From positions 62,001 through 126,000 of the forward strand of contig CAYFLR010000011.1 of NCBI GenBank assembly GCA_964343805.1: a stretch of DNA of 64,000 nt, in the 5' to 3' direction. This document shows, piece by piece, positions 1-9,700 of this stretch. Position 1 is the first letter of the stretch; the number at the start of each line of letters is the position of its first letter. The DNA is from CAYFLR01 sp964343805 (lineage in GTDB: Bacteria > Bdellovibrionota_B > Oligoflexia > CAYFLR01). The position numbers were made by a program, and so were the translations under genes. The notes under the pieces were generated by a model. That model saw only the letters and a program-made list of their open reading frames with translations. It did no database searches and was not told where the DNA came from.

Positions 1-840
1 CAACATTTTAAGGAGGTCAAAGGTCTTTTGGCTTCCAGCCTTTAAAATGGGTAACAGATCTTTGGCGTAGAGGATTCCGATTATGTTATCCATCTGTTCT
101 TCATAAACAGGGATACGAGAATGTCCTGTCTCTTGTAGTGTATCAAGAATCTCTTCTAAAGAAGCGTCGGAGCTTATTGCCGACATGGAGGTTCTAGGGA
201 TCATTACCTCTTTGGCGACGGTATCGTCAAAGTCAAAGATGCTGGAAAGCATTTTTGATTGATCTTCTCTGATTCCTCCCTCTTCTTCACTGACATTTAT
301 TAAGAATTCTAACTCATCCTCTGTAATCTTACTTTCGTCGTCCTTAGGGGTTCCAAGATGTTTAATGGCTAGGTTTGCGATAGAGGCAAATATGCCTGAA
401 AGAGGGTAGAGGAGGTAATAAAAAACAGAGAGTATCCTAATACCCAAAAGTGCATAGCCCAAAGAATGTGTTTTGGCATAGGTTTTAGGGATGATTTCCC
501 CAACAATAAGAATGATAAGGGTGGTGATACCAGTTGCCAGACCGAGTGCAAAATCATGAAAGTATTTTTCAGATAGCATGGTTACGATACCAGCAGCCAA
601 AATATTTACAAAGTTATTTCCAATGAGAATGGTGGTGAGTACTCTTCTTTCATTCCCTTCCCAAAGTTTCAGAGGGCGATATTTTTCATTGGATTCAATG
701 AGGTGTTTGACTTTATGCTCAGGTAAAGAAGTGAGCGCTGTTTCAATGGCTGAAAAAAAGGCTGAAGCAGTGAATGAGATGGCTAAGAGAAAGAAATAAA
801 TAGTTTCGGTCTGCGAAAAAGTGGATAGGTCAATATCCAA
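1..840 (-). CDS. CNNM/CBS domain transporter-like protein (CorC/HlyC family), partial
   Basis: The reading frame runs open for 280 codons from 840 to the window edge, so the C-terminus is missing. The N-terminal half has several hydrophobic segments and a CNNM (DUF21) pattern: a polar FFSAIETAL stretch, then ILIGNNFVNI and VGEIIPKTYA. The second half carries the first CBS domain (EVMIPRTSM through SRIPVYEEQMDNIIGILYAKDLL). Family members are membrane proteins linked to Mg/Co efflux. The likely start is TTG at 840, because GGAGGA lies four bases upstream and no ATG fits; this is why a simple ATG search misses the gene. The start lies inside the end of ybeY (11-base overlap), a common pairing in bacteria. 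Family assignment is firm; the substrate is not. Confidence 0.85.
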   Translation of the reverse strand, partial: MDIDLSTFSQTETIYFFLLAISFTASAFFSAIETALTSLPEHKVKHLIESNEKYRPLKLWEGNERRVLTTILIGNNFVNILAAGIVTMLSEKYFHDFALGLATGITTLIILIVGEIIPKTYAKTHSLGYALLGIRILSVFYYLLYPLSGIFASIANLAIKHLGTPKDDESKITEDELEFLINVSEEEGGIREDQSKMLSSIFDFDDTVAKEVMIPRTSMSAISSDASLEEILDTLQETGHSRIPVYEEQMDNIIGILYAKDLLPILKAGSQKTFDLLKML

Positions 841-1309
841 TTTGTCCTCCTGTTGCGCGTTCCACTAGCCCTTCCGATTGTTTTTGCTGACTAATCAGCT
901 TAAGAATCTGGCTTTCTAGTTTACGCATAGTGTTGTTTTCTTGTTGCGCCCCTTCATGATCGTAACCCAATAAATGTAAGATTCCATGGGTTATCAGAAG
1001 ATTAAGCTCTGACTCTAAGGAGGCTTTATGGGTTTTGGCATTTCTGCGAGCTGTATCTACTGAAATGACTACATCTCCAAGAAGTTTCTGATCTCCCATG
1101 TGTTCACCTTCTAATTGGCTAAATGAGAGCACGTCAGTGGCTTTATTTATGTTGCGATATTGGTGGTTGAGTTCTTTAATATGATGGTCAGTGGTAAATA
1201 AAACTGAAATGGAGTGGTCCCTTTTGTCTAAAATATCGAGAATTTTCAATATTTTTTGCTCGATATGAAAGCGCTTAAAAGAAAAAAACTTGTAATTACT
1301 GGTCACCAT
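830..1309 (-). CDS. ybeY: Endoribonuclease YbeY (16S rRNA maturation)
   Basis: This 159-residue protein has the UPF0054/YbeY zinc signature HGILHLLGYDHEG near residues 110-123, giving the three metal-binding histidines of the H-x3-H-x5-H motif. The mid-region NKATDVLSFS matches the family's conserved TDVLSF block. YbeY is a single-strand-specific RNase involved in 16S rRNA 3' maturation and ribosome quality control. Length is typical. It is translated into the following CNNM/CBS gene with an 11-base overlap, so the two probably share a transcript. Its usual partner phoH is not next to it here. Confidence 0.95.
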   Translation of the reverse strand: MVTSNYKFFSFKRFHIEQKILKILDILDKRDHSISVLFTTDHHIKELNHQYRNINKATDVLSFSQLEGEHMGDQKLLGDVVISVDTARRNAKTHKASLESELNLLITHGILHLLGYDHEGAQQENNTMRKLESQILKLISQQKQSEGLVERATGGQIGY

Positions 1310-1626
1310 AGCTTAACTCGTACGAATCCCCTTGTTCATCACTGGTTGATGAAGCTATTGATTATAAAGGAGAAAAAGAAAATACGGGTAAACTGATATG
1401 GCGAGATTAAGCGACCACTATGATAATCGTCCAACGTGGGTCCTAGCAAAAATTAGGGTCAATCTCCCGTGCTCTTTACGCACAAGAGACACTATAACTA
1501 TCTATTATAGCATAAAGACAATCGTTCAACAATGGGAATTTATATTGAAAGATGATTCTCCATATGGGATGATATTAATCATAATGGATAAAATGATTAG
1601 ACACCTCGCATAGGGAACGATTTATT
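1310..1626. other. Intergenic region between ybeY and the deformylase-like gene
   Basis: The two flanking genes point away from each other, so this 317-base stretch should contain two promoters. A 71-codon ORF lies at 1398-1613 on the plus strand and ends 13 bases before the next gene. It has no convincing ribosome binding site, no recognisable domain and an unremarkable composition, so I do not call it a gene. I see no clear -35/-10 pair, RNA structure or repeat. Confidence 0.4.
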
Positions 1627-2145
1627 ATGGCAACTAAATCTGATACGATCCAAATTATCACTGACAGAGAATTATTAATGAAGCCCAGTCAACCTTCTAA
1701 AGATCCTGAAAAAACTATGGATCTTTTGTGGAAGGCTTTAGAAACAACGCCAGACTGTATTGGTCTTTCAGCAAACCAAATTGGAATCCTAGAGCAGGTT
1801 ATTTGTATTAAATTTACCGACTTTGACAAGAAAGAGATCAAGGAAGCTTACGTAAATCCGGAAATTATAGATGAATCAACCACTCGGATTGGTCAGAATG
1901 AAACCTGTCTATCCTTTCCTGAGTATCCTGAAACTCTTATTATGCGTCCCGAATGGGTTAAAATTAAAGATGAGCTCAAAGGAGAGAGAACCTTAACCGG
2001 CTTTGAAGCTCGTGTCTTCCTTCATGAATTTGATCATTTTAAGGGAGGCTGCTCGGTGGTGTCTGCCAAAGAAGTAAAAAAGCCAGGTAGAAACGATCCC
2101 TGCTCTTGTGGTTCGGGTAAAAAGTACAAAAAATGCTGCGGATAA
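1627..2145 (+). CDS. Peptide deformylase-like protein with C-terminal SEC-C zinc motif
   Basis: The 172-residue protein carries all three deformylase motifs in order: IGLSANQIG (motif 1, with Gln), ETCLSFP (motif 2, metal-binding Cys; canonical EGCLS with Gly changed to Thr) and HEFDH (motif 3, two metal His and the catalytic Glu). The last 20 residues form a SEC-C zinc knuckle (RNDPCSCGSGKKYKKCC), as in the tail of SecA. Deformylases remove the formyl group from nascent chains at the ribosome exit. The metal ligands are intact, so activity is plausible, but the core is short and divergent. The SEC-C tail may tether the enzyme to the ribosome or another partner; that is inference. An EF-P paralogue follows 32 bases downstream on the same strand. 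Confidence 0.85.
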   Translation: MATKSDTIQIITDRELLMKPSQPSKDPEKTMDLLWKALETTPDCIGLSANQIGILEQVICIKFTDFDKKEIKEAYVNPEIIDESTTRIGQNETCLSFPEYPETLIMRPEWVKIKDELKGERTLTGFEARVFLHEFDHFKGGCSVVSAKEVKKPGRNDPCSCGSGKKYKKCCG

Positions 2146-2177
2146 ACTTCATATTTTTACATCATAGGACATAACAA

Positions 2178-2744
2178 ATGCTAACAACCGCTGATTTTGC
2201 TAAAGGGGTCAGGATCCTTATTGGCAATGATCCTTGTGAAATAATTGAAACAACCTCCCAATCACCTTCGGCTAGAGGATCTGCTACTTTAGTAAAGGTA
2301 AAGGCTCGTAGTTTACTTACAGGTAAACTTCTTAATGAGACTTTTAAAGCGGGAACTAAGTTTGAAGAGCCGGAGGTTCATTTTGCCACTGTCCAGTATC
2401 TGTATACGGAAGGCTCTGATATAGTCGTGATGGATAAAGAGAATTATGAGCAGTTCTCTCTGCCTTCAGAAAATATCGGCTCTAGAGTAAAGTATCTTCA
2501 TGAAGATCTAGATCTGAGAGCTCTCTATTATAATGGAAGTATTGTTAACTTAGAGTTACCAGCGCAGGTAAAGCTTGAAGTAGAGTTTTCAGAGCCAGGG
2601 GAGAAAGGTAATACAGCTTCTTCTACGGTAACTAAGTTAGCCCGAATGACTAATGGGATAGAGGTTCAGGTTCCACTTTTTATTAAAGAGGGACAAAGTA
2701 TTTGGGTTAATACCATTGATGATTCCTTTGCCAAAAAAGGATAG
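2178..2744 (+). CDS. efpL: EF-P paralogue of the EfpL (YeiP) type
   Basis: The 188 residues cover the full three-domain EF-P fold: N-terminal KOW-like domain with LLTGKLLNETFK, central domain with FATVQYLYTEG and MDKENYEQF, and C-terminal OB domain with NGIEVQVPLFIKEGQ. The tip loop reads SPSARGSATL. This resembles the longer SPTARGAATL loop of E. coli YeiP/EfpL rather than the PGKGQA loop of standard EF-P, and it has an Arg where EF-P has the modified Lys. EF-P proteins rescue ribosomes stalled on proline-rich stretches. The preceding gene is a deformylase-like protein, so the pair may form a small translation-related operon. A second, canonical efp would be expected elsewhere in the genome. 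Confidence 0.85.
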   Translation: MLTTADFAKGVRILIGNDPCEIIETTSQSPSARGSATLVKVKARSLLTGKLLNETFKAGTKFEEPEVHFATVQYLYTEGSDIVVMDKENYEQFSLPSENIGSRVKYLHEDLDLRALYYNGSIVNLELPAQVKLEVEFSEPGEKGNTASSTVTKLARMTNGIEVQVPLFIKEGQSIWVNTIDDSFAKKG

Positions 2745-2822
2745 GTCCTCTATCTATTTAAATATTCAATAAATTCATGATTTTAGTGTTGTATCGGGTG
2801 ATGTGAATCCCCTCAGGGCATC

Positions 2823-2851
2823 TTGACAAAAAAAGGGGGTTAGTGTATTTA
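2823..2851 (+). promoter_or_regulatory. Putative sigma-70 promoter
   Basis: A perfect -35 hexamer TTGACA at 2823-2828 is followed after 17 bases by TATTTA at 2846-2851, a weak -10. It sits about 65 bases upstream of the secreted-protein gene at 2918. The -35 is perfect but the -10 matches only half the consensus. Confidence 0.4.
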
Positions 2852-2917
2852 TAACCGTCTGAATACCTGTGGTAAATTTCTAAAAATTATTAAAATATAA
2901 AATTGCTGGAGATGGTT

Positions 2918-3700
2918 ATGAAATTATTAGTTTATTTAATGCCTATTTTCATGGGTTTGTCGATTTATGGCCAGACCAAATTTTGCGGTAAACTGACAAG
3001 TCTTACCTTTCAAACAGATATCTACCAAGTGATTCGAATGGGAATCTACAATGGTGAAAGTTCACCAAAGTACATGACCGTGAAAGATGAAAACACCATT
3101 ATTAAAATGATTCGACTGGTCTCCAATAATTCTAACTATGTCCATGAAGGCGACATGGATGATTATAATTGGTCCAAGGGTGAGGATGATAATAGCTATT
3201 TTCTTTGTGTGACCTCTGATTCATTGCGAGAGTATCGAGGTAAATACTTTATGGATCGAGTGGACATGATTCAAGTGTGGCAAAATGGGGTTCGGGTTTC
3301 CTTTGCTGAAAGCTCATTGACCAAACGTTTTGTATGTAAAGCTTCTCATTTAAGAGGGGAAAAGGTGCAAATGGAACTTATTGCCTCAATCAATGAGGGC
3401 AATACAAAACTTTCCAACTACTTTTGGTATTTCAAAGGCGATCGCTACAATGATGATGAGGCTGATTATATCACCGGTCGATCTCTTTCCTATGACAACG
3501 ATTATTCTCCTAGAAAATATAAAGATTTTAAACGGTTTAGCCTTGGATCTGCTCAGCGTGTAACAGCTGGTGATCATTATATGGTTTCTATTTTACTTCC
3601 TAAAAAGACTTTTTCATTGAACCAGTTTTCAGCACATTATTTGGATCAAGGAGCCAGTGGCGGGTCTCATGCACAGATGAGTTGTGTGGCTCTCCCCTGA
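2918..3700 (+). CDS. Secreted protein of unknown function
   Basis: A 260-residue protein begins at ATG 2918, placed six bases after GGAG; in-frame TTG and ATG codons slightly upstream lack such spacing. The N-terminus has a Lys followed by a hydrophobic run (LLVYLMPIFMGLSIYG), typical of a signal peptide, so the mature protein is probably periplasmic or outer-membrane associated. The rest is polar, rich in Tyr, Asp and Ser, with four scattered Cys that could form disulfides. I recognise no family. It is probably transcribed alone from the promoter at 2823-2851. Confidence 0.7.
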   Translation: MKLLVYLMPIFMGLSIYGQTKFCGKLTSLTFQTDIYQVIRMGIYNGESSPKYMTVKDENTIIKMIRLVSNNSNYVHEGDMDDYNWSKGEDDNSYFLCVTSDSLREYRGKYFMDRVDMIQVWQNGVRVSFAESSLTKRFVCKASHLRGEKVQMELIASINEGNTKLSNYFWYFKGDRYNDDEADYITGRSLSYDNDYSPRKYKDFKRFSLGSAQRVTAGDHYMVSILLPKKTFSLNQFSAHYLDQGASGGSHAQMSCVALP

Positions 3701-3752
3701 TCTAGGCTATTCTCCATATACAAATCAAGTGGGGTATGGTTAAATTAATGTT

Positions 3753-4697
3753 GTGTATAAATATGTTTTTACAACTCTCATTATTAGTCTTTTACTGATT
3801 TTAGTTTGGTTCAAAAGAGAATCTGCAAAAAATGAGTTGCTTCATAATGTCCAAGCTCTCCCTCAAAAAACTCATCTGACTTTGGGAGTTCACCCTTATC
3901 TTAGCCATAAATCTCTTAAGAAAAAATTTACCCCTCTGACGGAGTATTTATCGAGAAAGCTGAATACACCAGTCAAGTTGAAAATAACTTCATCTTATGA
4001 AGACCAGGTGAGGTTAATGGGGGAAAATAAATTAGACATGGCCTATATGGGACCATCCAATTACGTAAAAATGGTACAGGACTATGGTATTAAACCTCTC
4101 TTAGCTTCTATGGCCATTAACGGAATTCCCTATTTTCATGGCTTTATTATCGTAAAAAAGGATAGTCCCATAAGTTCCGTTAAAGATCTGGTTGGAAAGT
4201 CTTTTGCTTTTGCAAAGCCTTTATCTACCATGGGATATATTATCCCTAAGAATATTCTAGAAAGGAATTATGTCACCTTAGCTGATCTAAAAAACTATCA
4301 TCACCTTAAGAATCATGAGGATATAGTAGCGGCTGTTACAAATGGAGCCTACGATGCAGGAGCAGTTAAAGAGGCCGTTTTTAAAAACTTTCGTTCTCAG
4401 AGTATCCGTGAATTGATTCGAAGTGCCCCTATTGCAGCTCATGTTTTTACTGCCAGTTCTTTATTAGATGCTAAATTAACTAAAAAGTTAAAAACTATTT
4501 TAATTAATGCTCATGATGATATTGATGGCAAAGAGGCTCTTAATTTTATCAATCCAAACTGTAAAGAATTGGTTTATGCAGATGATATAAATTTCAACAG
4601 CCTTCGGGACTATATGGGGTTAATGCCTGTTTATAATAAACCGGGAACAAAGCAGCTATCAAACTCTTCCAAAGTACCTAGCCATGGACACCACTAG
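3753..4697 (+). CDS. PhnD-like periplasmic phosphate/phosphonate-type binding protein
   Basis: This 314-residue protein has an N-terminal membrane anchor (FTTLIISLLLILVWF) and then a periplasmic binding-protein fold of the PhnD/PBP2 type: TLGVHPYLSHKS, FTPLTEYLSRKLN, LDMAYMGPSNYV, VKDLVGKSFAFAKPLSTMGYIIP and TNGAYDAGAVKEAVF are the usual family blocks. Such proteins normally feed an ABC transporter, but no permease or ATPase gene is nearby. Instead it runs convergently into a hybrid histidine kinase, with which it shares a CTAG overlap of stop codons. A role as a ligand-binding co-receptor for signalling is more likely than transport; this is inference. The start is GTG at 3753; no ATG is available in frame. 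Confidence 0.8.
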   Translation: MYKYVFTTLIISLLLILVWFKRESAKNELLHNVQALPQKTHLTLGVHPYLSHKSLKKKFTPLTEYLSRKLNTPVKLKITSSYEDQVRLMGENKLDMAYMGPSNYVKMVQDYGIKPLLASMAINGIPYFHGFIIVKKDSPISSVKDLVGKSFAFAKPLSTMGYIIPKNILERNYVTLADLKNYHHLKNHEDIVAAVTNGAYDAGAVKEAVFKNFRSQSIRELIRSAPIAAHVFTASSLLDAKLTKKLKTILINAHDDIDGKEALNFINPNCKELVYADDINFNSLRDYMGLMPVYNKPGTKQLSNSSKVPSHGHH

Positions 4698-6709
4698 CTT
4701 AGAGTTGGATTTTCAGAATCTTGAGCCCAGTATCGTTCTAGTTTTCTTTTGAGCTCTTCCATTTGGAAGGGTTTAGAAATAAAATCATCCATACCGGATG
4801 ACAAAGCCTTTTCTTGATACTCTTTCATGGCATGGGCACTTAAACCCAAAATGGGAATCTTAGATCCTCTCTTTCGTATTATTCTTGTTGCTTCATATCC
4901 ATCCATATCAGGCATTTCAATATCCATTAAAATAAGATCAAAGTCTTGCTCTGCTGAGAGTTCGCAAGCCTCTTGTCCGTTAAAGGCAAATTTGTATTGG
5001 CAACCTAATACACCTAAAATTTTATCCAAGAGGAACCGATTGTCTTCATTATCTTCGGCAATTAAAATATGCATTTCCTGAAAGGAGAGAGTCTTTTTGA
5101 ATTCTTTAATAGTGGGCTTTTTGTTTTTTTCACAGGAAATATCTGCATTGACTGAGTCTTCAGCCAATAACTCAAATAGCTCTTGGAAAATTGGTTGGCT
5201 GCAAATGGGTTTTAAAATAATTGGGTGAGTGCTGTTCTTTTGACTCGTTACTTTGTTTGGTACGTTTTGAGAGGTGGTTAAAATAGGGGCATCTTTAATT
5301 ATGTTTTCTTTTCTATAGTTTTCAAGAATTTCTATTCCTTTATGTTCCAGATCTGTAACATCTAAAAGAAATAGGTCGGCTTTTTTGTCTGAATCAGGCC
5401 AATAATCCATCAATGCCATAAAGGAATCTAAAGGTACTAATTCAATATCTACCGCGTCACAAATATTTTGGAGAGAAGTTAGTAACTTTTTACTTTTATG
5501 AATAGCCACTAACTTTTTAGAAGAGAGTTTGCTTTTGTAACTCTCTAGACACTGCGCCCCCTTTTCGGATGCGTGTTCAAAGGGTATTCTTACAATAAAT
5601 TCACTTCCCTCTTCGACTTGGGTTTGAACTTCCATGTCGCCACCCATCATTTGAACCAAATTATAAGTGATGGCTAAACCTAAACCTGTTCCTCCATGAG
5701 TTCTGGTGATGGTGTTGTCTTCCTGACTAAAAATACTATAAAGATCTTTCATGTATTCTTCACTGATACCCTTGCCGGAATCTTTAATGACAAATTGAAT
5801 GATGCTTAAATTCTCTTTTGAGGATTTCACTGAGACCTTCAGTTCAATGGATCCATTCTTAGTAAACTTAACACTATTGCCGAGGAGATTGATCAGGATT
5901 TGTTTCACTCTTAAGGCGTCCCCTTGGTAGTAAGTTCCTAAAAGGGGGTCTTCTTCAATTACAAACTCAATTTGATCAAAGGAGATACTGGGCTGTATTA
6001 AATGAGCCACCTCATAAATGAGATCTCGTATATTGAAATCTATTTTCTCTAATTCCAGTTTATTGGCTTCGATTTTAGATAAGTCTAAGATATTATTTAC
6101 AATGCCTAAGAGGTTTTCACTGCTCTTTTTTATAATTTCAAGTGATTGACGTTCCTCATGGTTGAGATTCCCATCTAATAAAATATTAGTCAGGCCAGAG
6201 ATAGAGTTGATGGGAGTCCTAATTTCATGACTCATTTTGGCTAGAAATAAACTTTTTGCCAAATTAGCTTGATTGGCTTTGTTTTCTGCTTCTGTCCTTT
6301 TTTTATTTTCCTGCTCTAAGGCCTGCTTTTGTTTAAAGAGTTCAATAAAAATACGGACCTTACTTTTTAAGATCGTGGGAACGATGGGTTTTATTAAAAA
6401 GTCAATGGCTCCCGTTTCAAAGCCTTTTATCTGGTGGTAATCATCTCGATACACTGCCGAGACAAAAATAATTGGTAAAAATCGGGTTTCTTCATCTTCC
6501 ATAATAAGTTGGGCTGTTTCATAACCATCCATCTCGGGCATCTGTACATCAATTAAAGCGAGGGCAAATCGCTGTGTGATTGTCTCTTTGAGAGCCTCAT
6601 TTCCTGATTGAGCAAAAACAAGGTCCACATCAAAGTCTTTGAGGAGCCTTTTTAGGACAAACAAATTGGATTCTTTGTCATCAACAATTAGAATTTTAGG
6701 TTTTTCCAT
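4694..6709 (-). CDS. Hybrid histidine kinase: receiver - HisKA - HATPase - receiver-like - receiver
   Basis: The protein (671 aa from ATG 6709) is cytoplasmic, with no membrane segment. Order: receiver domain at 1-115 (acidic VDD, phospho-Asp near 54 in LIDVQMP, Lys in IKPI), coiled linker, HisKA with the H-box MSHEIRTP (His about 161), HATPase with N box and GGTGLGLAI, a divergent receiver-like region (about 390-530, keeping Asp in LFLLDV and Lys in ILKPI), then a full receiver (Asp about 596 in LMDIEMP). The N-terminal receiver suggests it takes phosphate from the membrane kinase encoded just upstream, making a phosphorelay. Its start lies 2 bases after that gene's stop, with AAAGGAA upstream; an in-frame ATG at 6730 would overlap the previous gene. 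Confidence 0.92.
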   Translation of the reverse strand: MEKPKILIVDDKESNLFVLKRLLKDFDVDLVFAQSGNEALKETITQRFALALIDVQMPEMDGYETAQLIMEDEETRFLPIIFVSAVYRDDYHQIKGFETGAIDFLIKPIVPTILKSKVRIFIELFKQKQALEQENKKRTEAENKANQANLAKSLFLAKMSHEIRTPINSISGLTNILLDGNLNHEERQSLEIIKKSSENLLGIVNNILDLSKIEANKLELEKIDFNIRDLIYEVAHLIQPSISFDQIEFVIEEDPLLGTYYQGDALRVKQILINLLGNSVKFTKNGSIELKVSVKSSKENLSIIQFVIKDSGKGISEEYMKDLYSIFSQEDNTITRTHGGTGLGLAITYNLVQMMGGDMEVQTQVEEGSEFIVRIPFEHASEKGAQCLESYKSKLSSKKLVAIHKSKKLLTSLQNICDAVDIELVPLDSFMALMDYWPDSDKKADLFLLDVTDLEHKGIEILENYRKENIIKDAPILTTSQNVPNKVTSQKNSTHPIILKPICSQPIFQELFELLAEDSVNADISCEKNKKPTIKEFKKTLSFQEMHILIAEDNEDNRFLLDKILGVLGCQYKFAFNGQEACELSAEQDFDLILMDIEMPDMDGYEATRIIRKRGSKIPILGLSAHAMKEYQEKALSSGMDDFISKPFQMEELKRKLERYWAQDSENPTLS

Positions 6710-6711
6710 TT

Positions 6712-9700
6712 CTATTCCTTTTTTAACCACAATTGAATAAGAGATAACAGTTCTTCAACCACAATAGGTTTTGCATGGTAATCATTGGCTCCAGCTTTAA
6801 TGCACTTGTCTCGATCTTCAGGCATAGCTTTTGCCGTGAGTGCAATGATTGGTAAGTGAGCAAATCGTTCCTGTTTACGAATATGTTCTAGGGTTTCATA
6901 TCCTCCCATGATAGGCATCATGATATCTAATAGGACTAAATCAATATCTGTATTCTTATTTAAAACTTCCAAAGCCATTTTCCCATCACTGGCCTTATAA
7001 ATTTGTGCTCCTCCTCCACTTAAAATCTTGGTGAGGGCGAAGACATTTCTCATATCATCATCTACTACGAGGATTTTTTTGTCTTTTAAAATTTTCTCCT
7101 TATTAGATCTTTTTTCATTTTCAATAGGAAGAGGGTTGATGGAAGCAGATCCCAACTTAGAGGTATTATAGAGGAATAGGGTGAGCTCTTCATAGAGTCT
7201 TTCAATTGACCTTTTTCCCTTAATGATAATGGTATCGGTTTGCTCTTCTACCATGGTCAGGTCTTCTCTTGGTGTGTCTTCATCTATGTAGACTATTATA
7301 TGGGTTTGATGACCCTCTATGCTTCTCAATTTTTTTAAAAGTTCAAAGCCTGCCCTATCCGGAAGGTTGATATCTAAAACGATACATTTATACTTGTTCT
7401 TTTTAAATTCTTGGAGGGCTTCCTCTCCCTGATTGACGCATTTTAGCTGGATGTTTCTTTGGGATAGCCATTCATTCATCGGGGTGATTAAGTTCTGATC
7501 CATTTCTACTAGCAGAATTTCTTTTAGTTGATTATCTAATAGTCCGGCTATTCGATCTAAAGCATCTAAGAGTTCAGACTTATTTACTGGTTTAGATAAA
7601 AATCCTAAGGCCCCATGTTTTAAGAGTTTGATGTTTGTTTCATCTACACTCATCAATTGAACAGGAATTCTTTTGGTTTTAAGATTCGTTTTTAATTCCT
7701 TTAGAACCTCTTCTCCATTGGCAAGAGGTAAATTAATATCTAAGAAAATAGCATCAGGTAAGAATTCTTGAGCGAGCTCTAATCCCTCTATTCCATCGGC
7801 TGCATGCAGCATCTTAAACTTCTTTTGATGACAAAATTTAAAGAGAGCTTGGGCAAATTGCACGTCATCCTCAATCACAAGGAGAACGTGATCTTCATCT
7901 TTAATTCCATAACGATCATCTGCTATAGATTTTGATGGAAGTTTGGGCTGTGGTCGGGGATCGTAATCTTCTGTTGGTTTATTTATATGGGTAGGAAAGC
8001 CGACTTCTGGAATGAATACAGTAAAAGTAGATCCTTTATTGACTTCACTCTCCACTTGAATTTCACCACCTAGCAAAGTAATCAACTGCTGGGTAATGGA
8101 AAGTCCGAGTCCGGTACCACCATACTTTCTAGATGTGGAACCATCAGCTTGTTTAAAGGCTTCAAATATTCGATTTAGATTTTCGGCGGGAATTCCAATT
8201 CCTGAATCTTCTACAGAAACGGCTATACAACGATCTGGGTACTGTTGGCTTTTAGAAAGGTCTGTATTAGAATCTGGTCTAGAAAAGTCAATTTTGATTT
8301 GTCCCTCTTGGGTGAACTTTATGGCGTTGGATATTAGATTTTTTAAAATTTGTCCCAATCGCAGTTGATCTGTTACTATCTGGGCTGGAAGTGTGTCATC
8401 TATTTGCACTTCGATATCTATCTTCTTCTTTTTTGCCAGTCGTTCGAAGCTCTTTAAAATGATGTCCTTAAAGTCAATGAGCTGCACTTCTTCAAAGTCG
8501 ATTTTAAGCTGACCTGCTTCTATTTTTGATAGATCTAAAATGTCATTAATCAGCTCCAGCAAATCATGACCACTGTTTTGAATAATATTAATTGTGTAAA
8601 TCTGCTCTTCCGTTAAATTTTGGTTCATATCTTCTAGCATATCTTCGGATAGCAGGATGATACTATTGAGAGGTGTTCTAAGTTCGTGTGACATGTTAGC
8701 TAAGAATTCAGATTTATATTGATTACTTTTTTCTAAAGCTATCGATTTACTAAGTAGGTCTTGTTGAACTATACCCAGATCTTGGTTTATCTCTTTAATT
8801 TCATTTTTTTGCATTTCGAGTGAACTATTCTTTACTTCCAATTCTTCGTTAGCCGCTTGGAGTTCTTCTTGTTGAGCTTTGAGATACTCTTCCGATTCAA
8901 GTAGCATTTGAGTTTTCTCATCCGCTTTTTGCCTATTCAAAGCGGATTGAATTTGGATCGCTAAGGGTTGGATGAGGTTTTTTAAAAAGGTAGTGTCTTC
9001 TTCTGTGAGAGAGTTCAAACCACCCAGTTCGATGGCTCCTAAAACTTGGTCCTCATAGATTAATGGAACAACGGCAATATATTTTAAATTGGCTCTGGCT
9101 AAGGAGGTGTTAACTTGTAGTTTTATATCTGAATTATCGGTGAGATGGATAAATTTTTTATCCTTTATTGCTTGGCCTAGCATCCCTTGCCCGATTGACA
9201 CAGTATCGGGTGCTTGGTTTGCATCCCATAAAGCATAACCCCCCTTAAGATAATAAAGATCCTTGGATTCATCTAATATATAGAAAGTGGCTACATGGAA
9301 ATTTAAAATGGTGGCTAACTCACTGCAGATATCATTAGTGAACTCTCTTAAATTCTTATCGCCCATCATTTGTTCACTGATTCGGGTAATTCTATTGGCA
9401 AGGCGAACTTGTTTTATATCAGATATCCTGGCTGCTTTTAATGAAGACTGCATTTTTTGTAAAGAGATTCCTAACTCATCTTTGCCACTAGCTGGGGTCA
9501 TATCGAAGTTATAATTTCCTTGTGAAAGATTATTTGCTTGGTGAACCACCTTGCGGAGGGTGGAGGTCATTTTTTGCAAGGCCAGACCAAGGGCATCTCC
9601 TTGGGATCTGAGGTTGATATTCCGAGAAAAATCTCCCTCTGAAATGGATGTGGAATAGGCTATAATTTCCTTTGAGTTTTTGACTAAGTATTCAATACTC

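Noticed and set aside
1398..1613. 71-codon plus-strand ORF before the deformylase-like gene
   Set aside because: No good ribosome site, no motif and no clear coding-type codon pattern; I describe the region as intergenic.
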